The notes beneath the pieces were generated by a model, which worked only from the letters and a program-made list of their open reading frames with translations, searched no databases and was not told the origin of the DNA. A DNA stretch of 6,315 bases from Bauldia sp. (lineage in GTDB: Bacteria > Pseudomonadota > Alphaproteobacteria > Rhizobiales > Kaistiaceae). The position numbers were made by a program, and so were the translations under genes. Below are positions 1 to 5,608 of this stretch, one piece after another. Where the stretch lies: positions 1 through 6,315 of the forward strand of contig JAGRKY010000447.1 in assembly GCA_020442095.1 (NCBI GenBank), in the 5' to 3' direction. Position 1 is the stretch's first letter; the number at the start of each line of letters is the position of its first letter.

Positions 1-847
1 CCGAGCCGTAGGCGAACTTGTCGAACTCGAAGAGGTTCTGTCGCGCGTATACCGACATCGAGGTCGTCTGCGCGTTGTTGGGCGTCAGCACGTAGATCAG
101 GTCGAAGATCCGCATCGAGTCGAGGCCGCGGAAGATCACCGCCACCATGAGGGCGGGCCGCACCAGCGGCAGCGTCACCCTCCAGAAGACCTTGATCGGA
201 TTGACGCCGTCGATGCGGGCCGCTTCGTAGATGTCACCGGGGATCATCTGCAGGCCGGCGAGGATCAGCAGCGCCATGAACGGCGTCGTCTTCCAGATGT
301 CGACGATGATCACCGCCGCCATCGCCGTGTCGGCGGACGCGGTCCAGGCGATCGGCGTCGAGATCAGCCCGAGGCTCAGCCCGATGTCGTTGAGGATGCC
401 GAACTGGTCGTGCATCATCCACGCCCACATCTTTGCCGAGACGATCGTCGGAATGGCCCAGGGGATCAGGATGGCGGCGCGCATGAAGCCGCGTCCGCGG
501 AAATTGGCATTCAGCACCAGCGCGACGATCATCCCGAGGATGGTCTCGAAGACCACCGAGACCACCGTGAAGAAGAGGGTGTTGCGAACCGCGTTCCACC
601 ACGTCGGGTCGGCGAGCAGGCCGTAATACTCGCCGGTACCGTCGCCATAATCGACATATTCGAGGAAATTCCGGAAGCCGATCCACCGCGCCCCGGCGAG
701 GTCGTCCAGGGACGCGTCGGTAAAGCCGAAATAGATCGTCTTGAGGAGCGGCCAGAGCGCAACCGCCGCCAGCACCGCAAGCATCGGTGTCAGAAACAGC
801 CAGGCCGCCCGCTTGCGCTGCCTGGATAGCTGAGATTCGCGCTTCAT
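1..847 (-). CDS. Sugar ABC transporter permease, MalF/ThuF type (partial, C-terminus beyond left edge)
   Basis: Inner-membrane permease subunit of a carbohydrate ABC importer of the CUT1 (MalF/UgpA/ThuF) class; it forms half of the channel that receives sugar from the binding protein encoded just upstream. The frame is open from the ATG at 847 to the window edge (282 whole codons). Hydrophobic segments lie at about residues 14-38, 90-112, 122-144, 174-200 and 230-255. The cytoplasmic EAA loop that docks onto the ATPase is clear at residues 208-231 (EAARIDGVNP, then LPLVRP). Relatives are about 290-330 residues, so roughly the last transmembrane helix is missing. An in-frame ATG at 913 would add 22 residues but has no ribosome binding site; the ATG at 847 has only G-rich sequence directly before it, so the start is not certain. 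It is probably co-transcribed with the binding-protein gene. The family is sure; the substrate is not. Confidence 0.93.
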   Translation of the reverse strand, partial: MKRESQLSRQRKRAAWLFLTPMLAVLAAVALWPLLKTIYFGFTDASLDDLAGARWIGFRNFLEYVDYGDGTGEYYGLLADPTWWNAVRNTLFFTVVSVVFETILGMIVALVLNANFRGRGFMRAAILIPWAIPTIVSAKMWAWMMHDQFGILNDIGLSLGLISTPIAWTASADTAMAAVIIVDIWKTTPFMALLILAGLQMIPGDIYEAARIDGVNPIKVFWRVTLPLVRPALMVAVIFRGLDSMRIFDLIYVLTPNNAQTTSMSVYARQNLFEFDKFAYGS

Positions 848-933
848 CCCCCTGGCCCCGCCTTTTTTGTCGATGCCTCGGGCCCTCCCGTCAGGAGGAA
901 GGCTACAATGCATCGACCAGCATTATCGGGCAA

Positions 934-948
934 GCCGGCTAAGCCGGC
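934..948 (-). repeat. Second short hairpin (GCCGGC repeated around 3 bases)
   Basis: GCCGGC occurs at 934-939 and 943-948 with three bases between. Because GCCGGC is its own reverse complement, the pair can fold as a 6-bp stem with a 3-base loop. It lies about ten bases beyond the larger hairpin in the direction of transcription. GC-rich repeats of this size can arise by chance in such DNA. Confidence 0.3.
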
Positions 949-957
949 GATGCACCA

Positions 958-984
958 TCGGCGGTGGATAGGCGCCACCGCCGA
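958..984 (-). repeat. Perfect 10-bp stem-loop after the binding-protein gene
   Basis: TCGGCGGTGG (958-967) and CCACCGCCGA (975-984) are exact reverse complements around a 7-base loop. The hairpin begins about 20 bases after the stop codon of the binding-protein gene in the direction of transcription. It lacks a U tract, so it fits an RNA 3'-end stabiliser or partial attenuator better than a full terminator. The structure is seen directly; the role is inferred. Confidence 0.55.
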
Positions 985-1003
985 CGGGTTTCGTCGCAGG
1001 CGC

Positions 1004-2269
1004 CTACCAGGCGGAGCCCTTGAGGCGCTTCAGCTTCGCTTCGAGCTTCTTGAGGTTGTCCGCCGCCGAGCCGTCACCGGAAAGAGTGGCATGGACGGCC
1101 GTCCAGAACTCGGTCGACACCTCGTTATACTTCTTCTGGGTCGGGGCCGACGGCCGCGGCACGGCGTTGAGGAAGACCTCCTTCCACCGCGGGATGATCG
1201 GCTGCTTCTCCATGATATCCGGATCCTCGTAGAGCGACTGGATCGTCGGCAGGCGTGAGGACTGGAGGGCGAGGTATTTCTGCATGTCCTTGGAAGCGAG
1301 GAACTTGACCAGTTCGATCGCTTCGTCGGGATGGGCCGAATACTTGGAGACGGCGAGGTTCCATCCGCCGAGCGTGGAGGCCGGACGCGAACCGCTCGGG
1401 CCAACCGGCAGGGTGCTCACGTCGAACTTGTCCTTCACGGCCGAGTCCGCGCTGTTGCCAAGCGAATAGGCGTAGGGCCAATTGCGCATGAAGACCGCAT
1501 TGCCGGTCTGCCAGACGCCGCGCGAATCCTCTTCCTTGTAGGCGAGCACGCCTTCCGGGGCGATCGTGCCGACCCAGCCCTTGGCCATCTCGATGGCTTC
1601 CGCGGCCTTCGGGTTGTTGATCGAGATCGATCCGTCCGGCTCGACGATCTGGCCGCCGCCGTTTGACATCACCCATTCGAGCGCGTCGCAGGTCAGCCCC
1701 TCATAGGCCGATCCCTGGAAGACGAAGCCGTACAGGCCCGTGTTGCCGGCACCATGCTCCGCGTCCATGATCTCCTGGGCTGTCGCGGTCAGTTCCGCCC
1801 ATGTCGTCGGGACGTCCTTTCCATACTTCTCGAGCAGGTCGGTCCGGTAGTAGAGCGCCGGAGCGTCGGTGAAATACGGCATGGCGACGAGCTTGCCGTT
1901 CACCGTCTGCGACTCGACGATCGCAGGGAAGTGATCGCCGATGACGTCCTTCGTCGCCTCGGTCAGGTCGACGAACTGGTTGGCGAGCTGCGGGGCCCAG
2001 ATGACGTCGGTCCGGTAGACGTCGATGTCGGGATTCTCGGCCGCGAGCCACAACTTGTACTGACCGAACTGGTCGGAGGTCGATGGCGGCATCGAGACGA
2101 TCGACACCTTGTTGCCGCTCGCCTTCTCGAACTCGTCGAGCTGGTAGCGGAGGGTCTGAAGGTCGTCGCCGACGGCACCGGAAACGATCGCAAGGTCCGC
2201 CGCCGCGGCCTGGCCGGCCGTTAGCGCGAATCCTGCGGTGAATGCGAGTAGGGCGTTGCGAAGCTTCAT
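1004..2269 (-). CDS. Sugar ABC transporter periplasmic substrate-binding protein, ThuE-like
   Basis: Periplasmic binding protein (421 residues, SBP type 1 of the MalE/ThuE group) that captures a sugar and delivers it to the membrane permeases. The N-terminus is a typical Sec signal peptide: MKLRN, a hydrophobic stretch to about residue 19, then an alanine-rich cleavage region near residues 21-24 before DLAIVSG. The mature part follows the order seen in rhizobial ThuE proteins as I recall them, including DVYRTDVIWAPQLA, the YFTDAPALYYRTDLLEKYGK region, GGWNLAVSKYS and a C-terminal AVPRPSA stretch. The frame is open upstream to 2467, but the ATG at 2269 is chosen because the signal peptide begins there and GGGAGG (2278-2283) lies 8 bases before it. 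It is the first large gene of its operon, downstream of a promoter with an overlapping LacI-type operator. ThuE of Sinorhizobium handles trehalose, maltose and sucrose; the substrate here cannot be read from sequence, and the nearby dgoKA genes leave a galactoside possible. Confidence 0.95.
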   Translation of the reverse strand: MKLRNALLAFTAGFALTAGQAAAADLAIVSGAVGDDLQTLRYQLDEFEKASGNKVSIVSMPPSTSDQFGQYKLWLAAENPDIDVYRTDVIWAPQLANQFVDLTEATKDVIGDHFPAIVESQTVNGKLVAMPYFTDAPALYYRTDLLEKYGKDVPTTWAELTATAQEIMDAEHGAGNTGLYGFVFQGSAYEGLTCDALEWVMSNGGGQIVEPDGSISINNPKAAEAIEMAKGWVGTIAPEGVLAYKEEDSRGVWQTGNAVFMRNWPYAYSLGNSADSAVKDKFDVSTLPVGPSGSRPASTLGGWNLAVSKYSAHPDEAIELVKFLASKDMQKYLALQSSRLPTIQSLYEDPDIMEKQPIIPRWKEVFLNAVPRPSAPTQKKYNEVSTEFWTAVHATLSGDGSAADNLKKLEAKLKRLKGSAW

Positions 2270-2291
2270 TGCGGTTTCCTCCCTGAAAGCT

Positions 2292-2354
2292 TCAAACACG
2301 GCGCGGAAGGACTCGTCGACGGGCCGGCGCCGGGCTGGCGCGCGGATCGTCCAT
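2292..2354 (-). CDS. Possible 20-codon upstream (leader) ORF before the binding-protein gene
   Basis: An ATG at 2354 is preceded, two bases away, by a very strong Shine-Dalgarno stretch (GGAGGGAGGAG, 2357-2367). The frame runs 20 codons to a TGA at 2294-2292 and ends 22 bases before the binding-protein start, in a different frame. The peptide begins MDDPR and ends with an arginine-rich stretch (ARRRVLPRRV). It would lie within the 5' leader of the predicted transporter transcript (start near 2400). It could be a leader peptide, or only a ribosome standby site. I know no family for it. Confidence 0.3.
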   Translation of the reverse strand: MDDPRASPAPARRRVLPRRV

Positions 2355-2388
2355 GTCTCCTCCCTCCAAACGCTCCAGAAGCCAAAAA

Positions 2389-2404
2389 TCCAAAGCGCTT
2401 TGGA
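2389..2404. promoter_or_regulatory. LacI-family operator O1, perfect 16-bp palindrome
   Basis: TCCAAAGCGCTTTGGA is an exact palindrome with the central CG and AAAGCGCTTT core typical of LacI/GalR-family operators. It begins 2 bases after the predicted -10 box of the transporter promoter and covers the predicted start site, the standard position for repression. The regulator encoded divergently from 2639 is the obvious ligand. Confidence 0.8.
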
Positions 2405-2406
2405 CA

Positions 2407-2436
2407 AATATCGCCGACAACACCGGAGCGTGTCAA
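2407..2436 (-). promoter_or_regulatory. Predicted sigma70-type promoter of the transporter operon
   Basis: On the minus strand a perfect -35 box TTGACA (2436-2431) is followed after 18 bases by GATATT (2412-2407), which matches 4 of 6 bases of TATAAT. Transcription would start near 2400, giving a leader of about 130 bases before the binding-protein ATG. The start falls inside the operator palindrome at 2389-2404. Confidence 0.6.
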
Positions 2437-2598
2437 GTTGCGCGGGCCGGGGCGCATGGGAGGGCATTCCCGCGGGCGCAGGGTAATCCCAACAGAATCA
2501 ATGGTTCTCGCTCTGCGCGAGGACGGTGGCGGCCGGCGCCGATGACACGCCTTGCGGGGCGGAGACGCCATCGGCGGCGCGGCCACTTGCATCGTGAT

Positions 2599-2614
2599 TT
2601 GAAAGCGCTTTGAA
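2599..2614. promoter_or_regulatory. LacI-family operator O2 upstream of the regulator gene
   Basis: TTGAAAGCGCTTTGAA shares the ten-base AAAGCGCTTT core with O1 and is symmetric except for one G/G pair (2601/2612). It lies about 10 bases before the ribosome binding site of the LacI-family gene, so it probably mediates autoregulation. Its centre is 210 bp from the centre of O1. A weak plus-strand promoter (TTGCAT 2587-2592, 17 bases, TTGAAT 2610-2615) would overlap it, but I do not rely on that. Confidence 0.75.
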
Positions 2615-2624
2615 TGTCGGATTC

Positions 2625-2638
2625 GGAGGAACGCCGAA
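2625..2638 (+). promoter_or_regulatory. Ribosome binding site that fixes a TTG start for the regulator
   Basis: GGAGGA (2625-2630) lies 9 bases, counted from GGAGG, before a TTG at 2639. The nearest ATG (2614) is in another frame and precedes the Shine-Dalgarno. The TTG frame begins exactly where LacI-family proteins usually begin, a few residues before the first DNA-binding helix. Confidence 0.75.
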
Positions 2639-3664
2639 TTGATCAAGCTGAAGGATCTGGCCAGGCAGCTCGGGCTGTCGCCGACGACGGTGAGCCGCGC
2701 GCTGAACGGCTATCCGGAGGTCAACGAGAAGACCCGGCAGCGGGTGCTGGAGACCGCAAGGCGGCTCGACTACCGGCCAAACGCCAGCGCCCGCCGGCTG
2801 GCGACCGGCCGTGCCGGCGCGATCGGCGCCGTCTTCCCGTCCAACCGCAACCTTCTCGTCGACCCGCATTTCGTCGAGTTTCTTGCCGGCATCGGCGAGC
2901 GACTCATTGAGGACGAGATCGACATCGTGCTGTCGCCGACCTCCGGCGATGACGAGCTGGCGAGCTACCGGCGCATGGCGGGCGGGACACGGGTCGATGC
3001 CATCATCCTGTCGAGCCCGGTGGTCGGCGACCTGCGCGTGCCGCTGCTGATGGAGCTCGGTTGCCCCTTCGTCGTTCACGGCCGCACTCAGAGTGACGCC
3101 CAGCATGCCTGGCTCGACATCGACAACGAGGGCGGCTTCCGGCATGCCACCAAACACCTTCTCGATCTCGGTCACCAACGCATTGCGCTGATCAACGGCG
3201 ATTCGCGCTTCAGCTATGCGGTGTATCGCGAGCGCGGCTATCGCAGCGCGCTGGAAGCCCGCGCCATCCAGGCGGATCCCCGGCTGATGGCCAGCGGCAC
3301 GATGACCGACGAGGTCGGCTACCGGGCAACCGAGCGCTTCCTCGCCGAGGCGCAGCCGCCGACCGCGATTGTCGTCGGCAGCATGATGCTGGCGCTCGGC
3401 GCCTTCCGCGCGCTGCGCAGCGCCGGCCTCGTGCTGGGCCAGGACGTCTCGATCATTGCCCATGACGACGTCTTCCCCTTTCTCAACCCGGATCGGATGG
3501 TGCCGCCCATGTCGACCACCCGGTCGCCGATCCGCGCCGCCGGCACGCGGGTCGCCGAGATGGCGATCGATCTCCTGACCGGCCGCTCGCCCGGCACGCT
3601 CCAGGAGCTCTGGCCGGTCGACCTGATCATTCGCGGCTCGACCGGGCCGGCCCCCGGCCGTTGA
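2639..3664 (+). CDS. LacI/GalR-family transcriptional regulator (ThuR/AglR-like)
   Basis: Sugar-responsive DNA-binding regulator of 341 residues, the usual family length. The N-terminal helix-turn-helix is at residues 4-23 (IKLKDLARQLGLSPTTVSRA), followed by LNGYPEVNEKTR and the hinge helix near residues 49-57 (ASARRLATG), which reads the central CG of the operator. The periplasmic-binding-protein-like effector domain runs from about residue 60, with family landmarks at LDIDNEGG (159-166), LGHQRIALING (177-187), the RG at 199-200, AHDD (274-277) and STTR (292-295). The start is TTG, set by a GGAGGA site. It is divergent from the ABC transporter and upstream of dgoKA on the same strand. Two AAAGCGCTTT palindromes in the divergent region are its likely operators, so it probably represses the transporter and itself. 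The effector is unknown; the sugar imported by the transporter or a product of it is the natural guess. Confidence 0.95.
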   Translation: MIKLKDLARQLGLSPTTVSRALNGYPEVNEKTRQRVLETARRLDYRPNASARRLATGRAGAIGAVFPSNRNLLVDPHFVEFLAGIGERLIEDEIDIVLSPTSGDDELASYRRMAGGTRVDAIILSSPVVGDLRVPLLMELGCPFVVHGRTQSDAQHAWLDIDNEGGFRHATKHLLDLGHQRIALINGDSRFSYAVYRERGYRSALEARAIQADPRLMASGTMTDEVGYRATERFLAEAQPPTAIVVGSMMLALGAFRALRSAGLVLGQDVSIIAHDDVFPFLNPDRMVPPMSTTRSPIRAAGTRVAEMAIDLLTGRSPGTLQELWPVDLIIRGSTGPAPGR

Positions 3665-3689
3665 CCGGTTGCCGCATGGGTTGACGCGT

Positions 3690-3716
3690 CGCCGCGCTTG
3701 CCACACAAGCGCGGCG
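3690..3716 (+). repeat. 11-bp perfect stem-loop after the regulator gene
   Basis: CGCCGCGCTTG (3690-3700) and CAAGCGCGGCG (3706-3716) are exact reverse complements around a 5-base loop (CCACA), 26 bases after the regulator's stop codon. No T run follows, so it is not a classical terminator. It may stabilise the regulator message, act as a weak terminator, or form part of a leader before dgoK. Confidence 0.5.
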
Positions 3717-3719
3717 GGC

Positions 3720-3735
3720 TCCGGCACTCGCCGGA
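3720..3735 (+). repeat. 6-bp stem-loop just before the dgoK ribosome binding site
   Basis: TCCGGC (3720-3725) and GCCGGA (3730-3735) pair around ACTC. It follows the 11-bp hairpin by three bases and ends six bases before the purine-rich GGGAAGGGA (3742-3750). It is short, and a role in dgoK translation is only a possibility. Confidence 0.3.
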
Positions 3736-3762
3736 CGCGACGGGAAGGGATATTCGGCAGGC

Positions 3763-4707
3763 ATGACTTCAAACGACCAGGCCGCTCTCATCGCGGTTGA
3801 CTGGGGCACCAGCCGGCTCCGCGCGATGCTGCTCTCGGCCGGCGGCGCGGTGCTTGCCGAAGCCGGCAGCGACGACGGCATCGGAAAGGTCGCGGCCGGC
3901 ACCCATGAAGCGGCGTTCGAGCGATTGGTCGCCGAATGGCCCGCGGTTCCGGCGATCATGGCGGGGATGATCGGCAGCCGTCAGGGCTGGCGGGAGGCGC
4001 CCTATGTCGCCTGCCCGGCAACCCCGGCCGCGATCGCCGCCGGCATCCTGCGCTTCGAGACGGCGAAGGGCCGGCCGGTCGCCATCGTCCCCGGCGTCAT
4101 GGTCCGCTCCCCGGACCGCGACGGCGATGTCATTCGCGGCGAAGAGACCCAGATGGTCGGCCTGCTCGAGCGCCCCGGCGGCTATCGGGGCCTCGCCATC
4201 CTCCCCGGCACCCATTCGAAATGGGCGACGATCGGCGAGGGGGCGATCGCCGACTTCCAGACCTTCCTGACCGGCGAGCTGTTTCACCTGCTGGCGCATC
4301 AGTCCTTCCTTCGCCATTCCGTGACGGGGGAGGATGGCGACCTCGCGACGTCGCCGGATTTCGCGCTCGGTGTCCGCCGTATGGTCGTCGAGGGGCTCCC
4401 CTTTCTCGCCGCCGTCTTCTCGGTGCGCGCCCGATACCTTCTCGACGATGTCGACCTCCACGCCAACCGCGCCTATCTCTCCGGCATTGTCATCGGCGGC
4501 GAGATCGCCGCGGCCAGGTCCGCCGGCCGCCTCCAGGACGGCACGGCGATCGGCATCGTCGGCGCGCGCTCGCTGGCGCGCGCCTACCACCGGGCCTTCG
4601 AGGTCGCCGGCTTCGCGACCGGGACCCTCGATGGCGGCGAGATGGTCCTTGCCGGGCTCGTGTCGCTCGCCCGCGGGATAGGCTTCCTGCCCGGAGAGAG
4701 CCGATGA
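3763..4707 (+). CDS. dgoK: 2-dehydro-3-deoxygalactonokinase (KDGal kinase)
   Basis: Cytoplasmic sugar-acid kinase that phosphorylates 2-dehydro-3-deoxy-D-galactonate with ATP to the 6-phosphate, the fourth step of the De Ley-Doudoroff galactose route and also of galactonate breakdown. The 314 residues carry the DgoK family marks: an N-terminal phosphate-binding DWGTSRLR (13-20), GMIGSRQGW (68-76), GDVIRGEETQ (121-130), LPGTHSKW (147-154) and FQTFLTGELF (165-174). Length is close to the usual 290-310. The ATG at 3763 has a purine-rich GGGAAGGGA (3742-3750) a rather long 12 bases ahead. The stop overlaps the start of dgoA as ATGA, so the two are translationally coupled. No strong promoter is visible in the 98 bases after the regulator gene, so transcription from the regulator promoter is plausible. 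Confidence 0.95.
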   Translation: MTSNDQAALIAVDWGTSRLRAMLLSAGGAVLAEAGSDDGIGKVAAGTHEAAFERLVAEWPAVPAIMAGMIGSRQGWREAPYVACPATPAAIAAGILRFETAKGRPVAIVPGVMVRSPDRDGDVIRGEETQMVGLLERPGGYRGLAILPGTHSKWATIGEGAIADFQTFLTGELFHLLAHQSFLRHSVTGEDGDLATSPDFALGVRRMVVEGLPFLAAVFSVRARYLLDDVDLHANRAYLSGIVIGGEIAAARSAGRLQDGTAIGIVGARSLARAYHRAFEVAGFATGTLDGGEMVLAGLVSLARGIGFLPGESR

Positions 4708-5333
4708 CGAGGGATGTTTTCGCCGGTCATCTGCCGCTTGTCGCGATCCTCCGCGGCATCCGGCCCGAAGAGGCGGAGGCCGTGCTCGAGGCGCTGATTG
4801 CGGCCGGCATCGGCGTGCTCGAGGTGCCGCTCAATTCGCCCGACCCGCTCGACAGCATCGCGATCATGGCGCGGCAGGCGGGGGACCGCGCCATCGTCGG
4901 TGCCGGAACGGTGCTGGCGGTCGAGCAGGTGGAGGCGGTGGCCGCCGCGGGCGGAAGGATCATCGTCTCGCCGAACCGTGACGACGCGGTGATCCGCGCC
5001 ACGAAGGCCGCGGGCCTCGCCTCCTTTCCGGGTGTCTTTACCGCCACCGAGGCCTTCGGCGCGATCGCGGCCGGGGCCGACGCCCTGAAGTTCTTTCCTG
5101 GCGATATCCTCGGTCCGGCCGGCATCAGGGCGATGCGCGCGGTCCTGCCGCCGGACCTGCCGCTCCTTGCCGTCGGCGGCGTCGATGCATCGACTATCGG
5201 CGATTATCTCGCGGCCGGCGTGGCGGGCTTCGGAATCGGCTCGAGCCTCTTCAAGCCGGGCATGACCGCCGATGACGTCGCCGCGCGGGCGGCCGGAATG
5301 GTCGCCGCATACCGGGCATGCGTCGCCGCCTGA
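4704..5333 (+). CDS. dgoA: 2-dehydro-3-deoxy-6-phosphogalactonate aldolase (KDPGal aldolase)
   Basis: Cytoplasmic class I aldolase that splits the DgoK product into pyruvate and D-glyceraldehyde-3-phosphate. The 209 residues match the usual 205-215 of the KDPG/KDPGal aldolase family. Seen in order are LVAILRGIRPEEA (12-24), the catalytic glutamate in LEVPLNSPDP (E40), GAGTVL (66-71), SPN (89-91), the Schiff-base lysine in ALKFFPGD (K129), VGGV near residue 157 and GIGSSLF close to the C-terminus. The RGI and EVPLNSP wording fits DgoA better than the KDPG-specific Eda. The ATG at 4704 is used: it overlaps the dgoK stop by four bases and has GGAGAG (4693-4698) ahead. The frame is open much farther upstream, to 3936, but that part lies inside dgoK and is not real. 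Confidence 0.95.
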   Translation: MTRDVFAGHLPLVAILRGIRPEEAEAVLEALIAAGIGVLEVPLNSPDPLDSIAIMARQAGDRAIVGAGTVLAVEQVEAVAAAGGRIIVSPNRDDAVIRATKAAGLASFPGVFTATEAFGAIAAGADALKFFPGDILGPAGIRAMRAVLPPDLPLLAVGGVDASTIGDYLAAGVAGFGIGSSLFKPGMTADDVAARAAGMVAAYRACVAA

Positions 5334-5608
5334 CCGGCCGGCTGGCTTCTTTTTCGCGCATGCCTGTCTAGGCTCGGGGTTCATCGTCCGATCCGGCAGA
5401 TGACGGTCGCGGCGATGCGGATCGCCGGCATGCTGCCGTCCGTCAATAGACAATTCGTCGATTGCCCGGGCGCGTTGTCGATGACGCGACAGCGGCGGGT
5501 TGCGAAACCCGACACGGTAGCCTGTCCGGCATTTCAGCCTTTTTCACGACGATAGCCGCCAACTGGGAATAGACTTCGCGTTGACGCAAATCTGGAGGAC
5601 AACACTCC
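5334..5608. other. Intergenic region without a gene
   Basis: These 275 bases lie between dgoA and the glutathione S-transferase gene. A TTCTTTTT stretch (5347-5354) follows GC-rich sequence right after dgoA, but I cannot draw a good hairpin ahead of it. A short hairpin with a GNRA-type loop lies at 5496-5511. No clear promoter for the next gene is found, although one must exist if it is not read through from dgoA. Confidence 0.5.
5496..5511 (+). repeat. Small hairpin with GCGA loop
   Basis: CGGGTT (5496-5501) and AACCCG (5506-5511) pair perfectly around GCGA, a GNRA tetraloop if transcribed on the plus strand. No T tract follows. It may be chance or part of an untranslated leader of the following gene. 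Confidence 0.3.

Larger units (their letters stand above)
848..1003 (-). other. Intergenic gap between binding-protein and permease genes, with two hairpins
   Basis: No gene is visible in these 156 bases. Two inverted repeats lie here, described separately. Neither is followed by a run of U on the transcribed (minus) strand, so readthrough from the binding-protein gene into the permease gene is expected. In the maltose and related importers, such gaps often hold RNA hairpins that stabilise the upstream message so that binding protein is made in excess over permease; that role here is inference. Confidence 0.6.

Noticed and set aside
2284..2297. TGAAAGCTTCAAAC as a third operator
   Set aside because: It resembles the operator halves but lacks the central CG, so the half-sites are two bases too close for LacI-family binding.
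2537..2576. CGCCGATG / CATCGGCG inverted repeat, 24 bases apart
   Set aside because: It lies upstream of the likely regulator promoter, has a long loop and is not repeated elsewhere in the window; chance in GC-rich DNA is sufficient.
2614..2910. Plus-strand frame starting with ATG at 2614
   Set aside because: It is out of frame with the regulator, has no ribosome binding site, overlaps the second operator, and encodes low-complexity shadow sequence.
2498..3772. 424-codon open frame on the minus strand, opposite the regulator
   Set aside because: It is the antisense shadow of the LacI-family gene, whose domains are unmistakable. Long antisense frames are common in GC-rich DNA, and its residue make-up (rich in R, A, G, D, H) resembles no protein family I know.
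3936..4703. N-terminal extension of the dgoA frame by 256 codons
   Set aside because: The extension lies wholly inside dgoK in another frame and is arginine- and proline-rich shadow sequence. The aldolase domain starts right at the ATG at 4704, with a ribosome binding site.
5334..5354. Rho-independent terminator after dgoA (GC-rich sequence then TTCTTTTT)
   Set aside because: The T run is suitable, but no stable stem with a reasonable loop can be drawn directly ahead of it. A folding program on 5310-5360 would decide.
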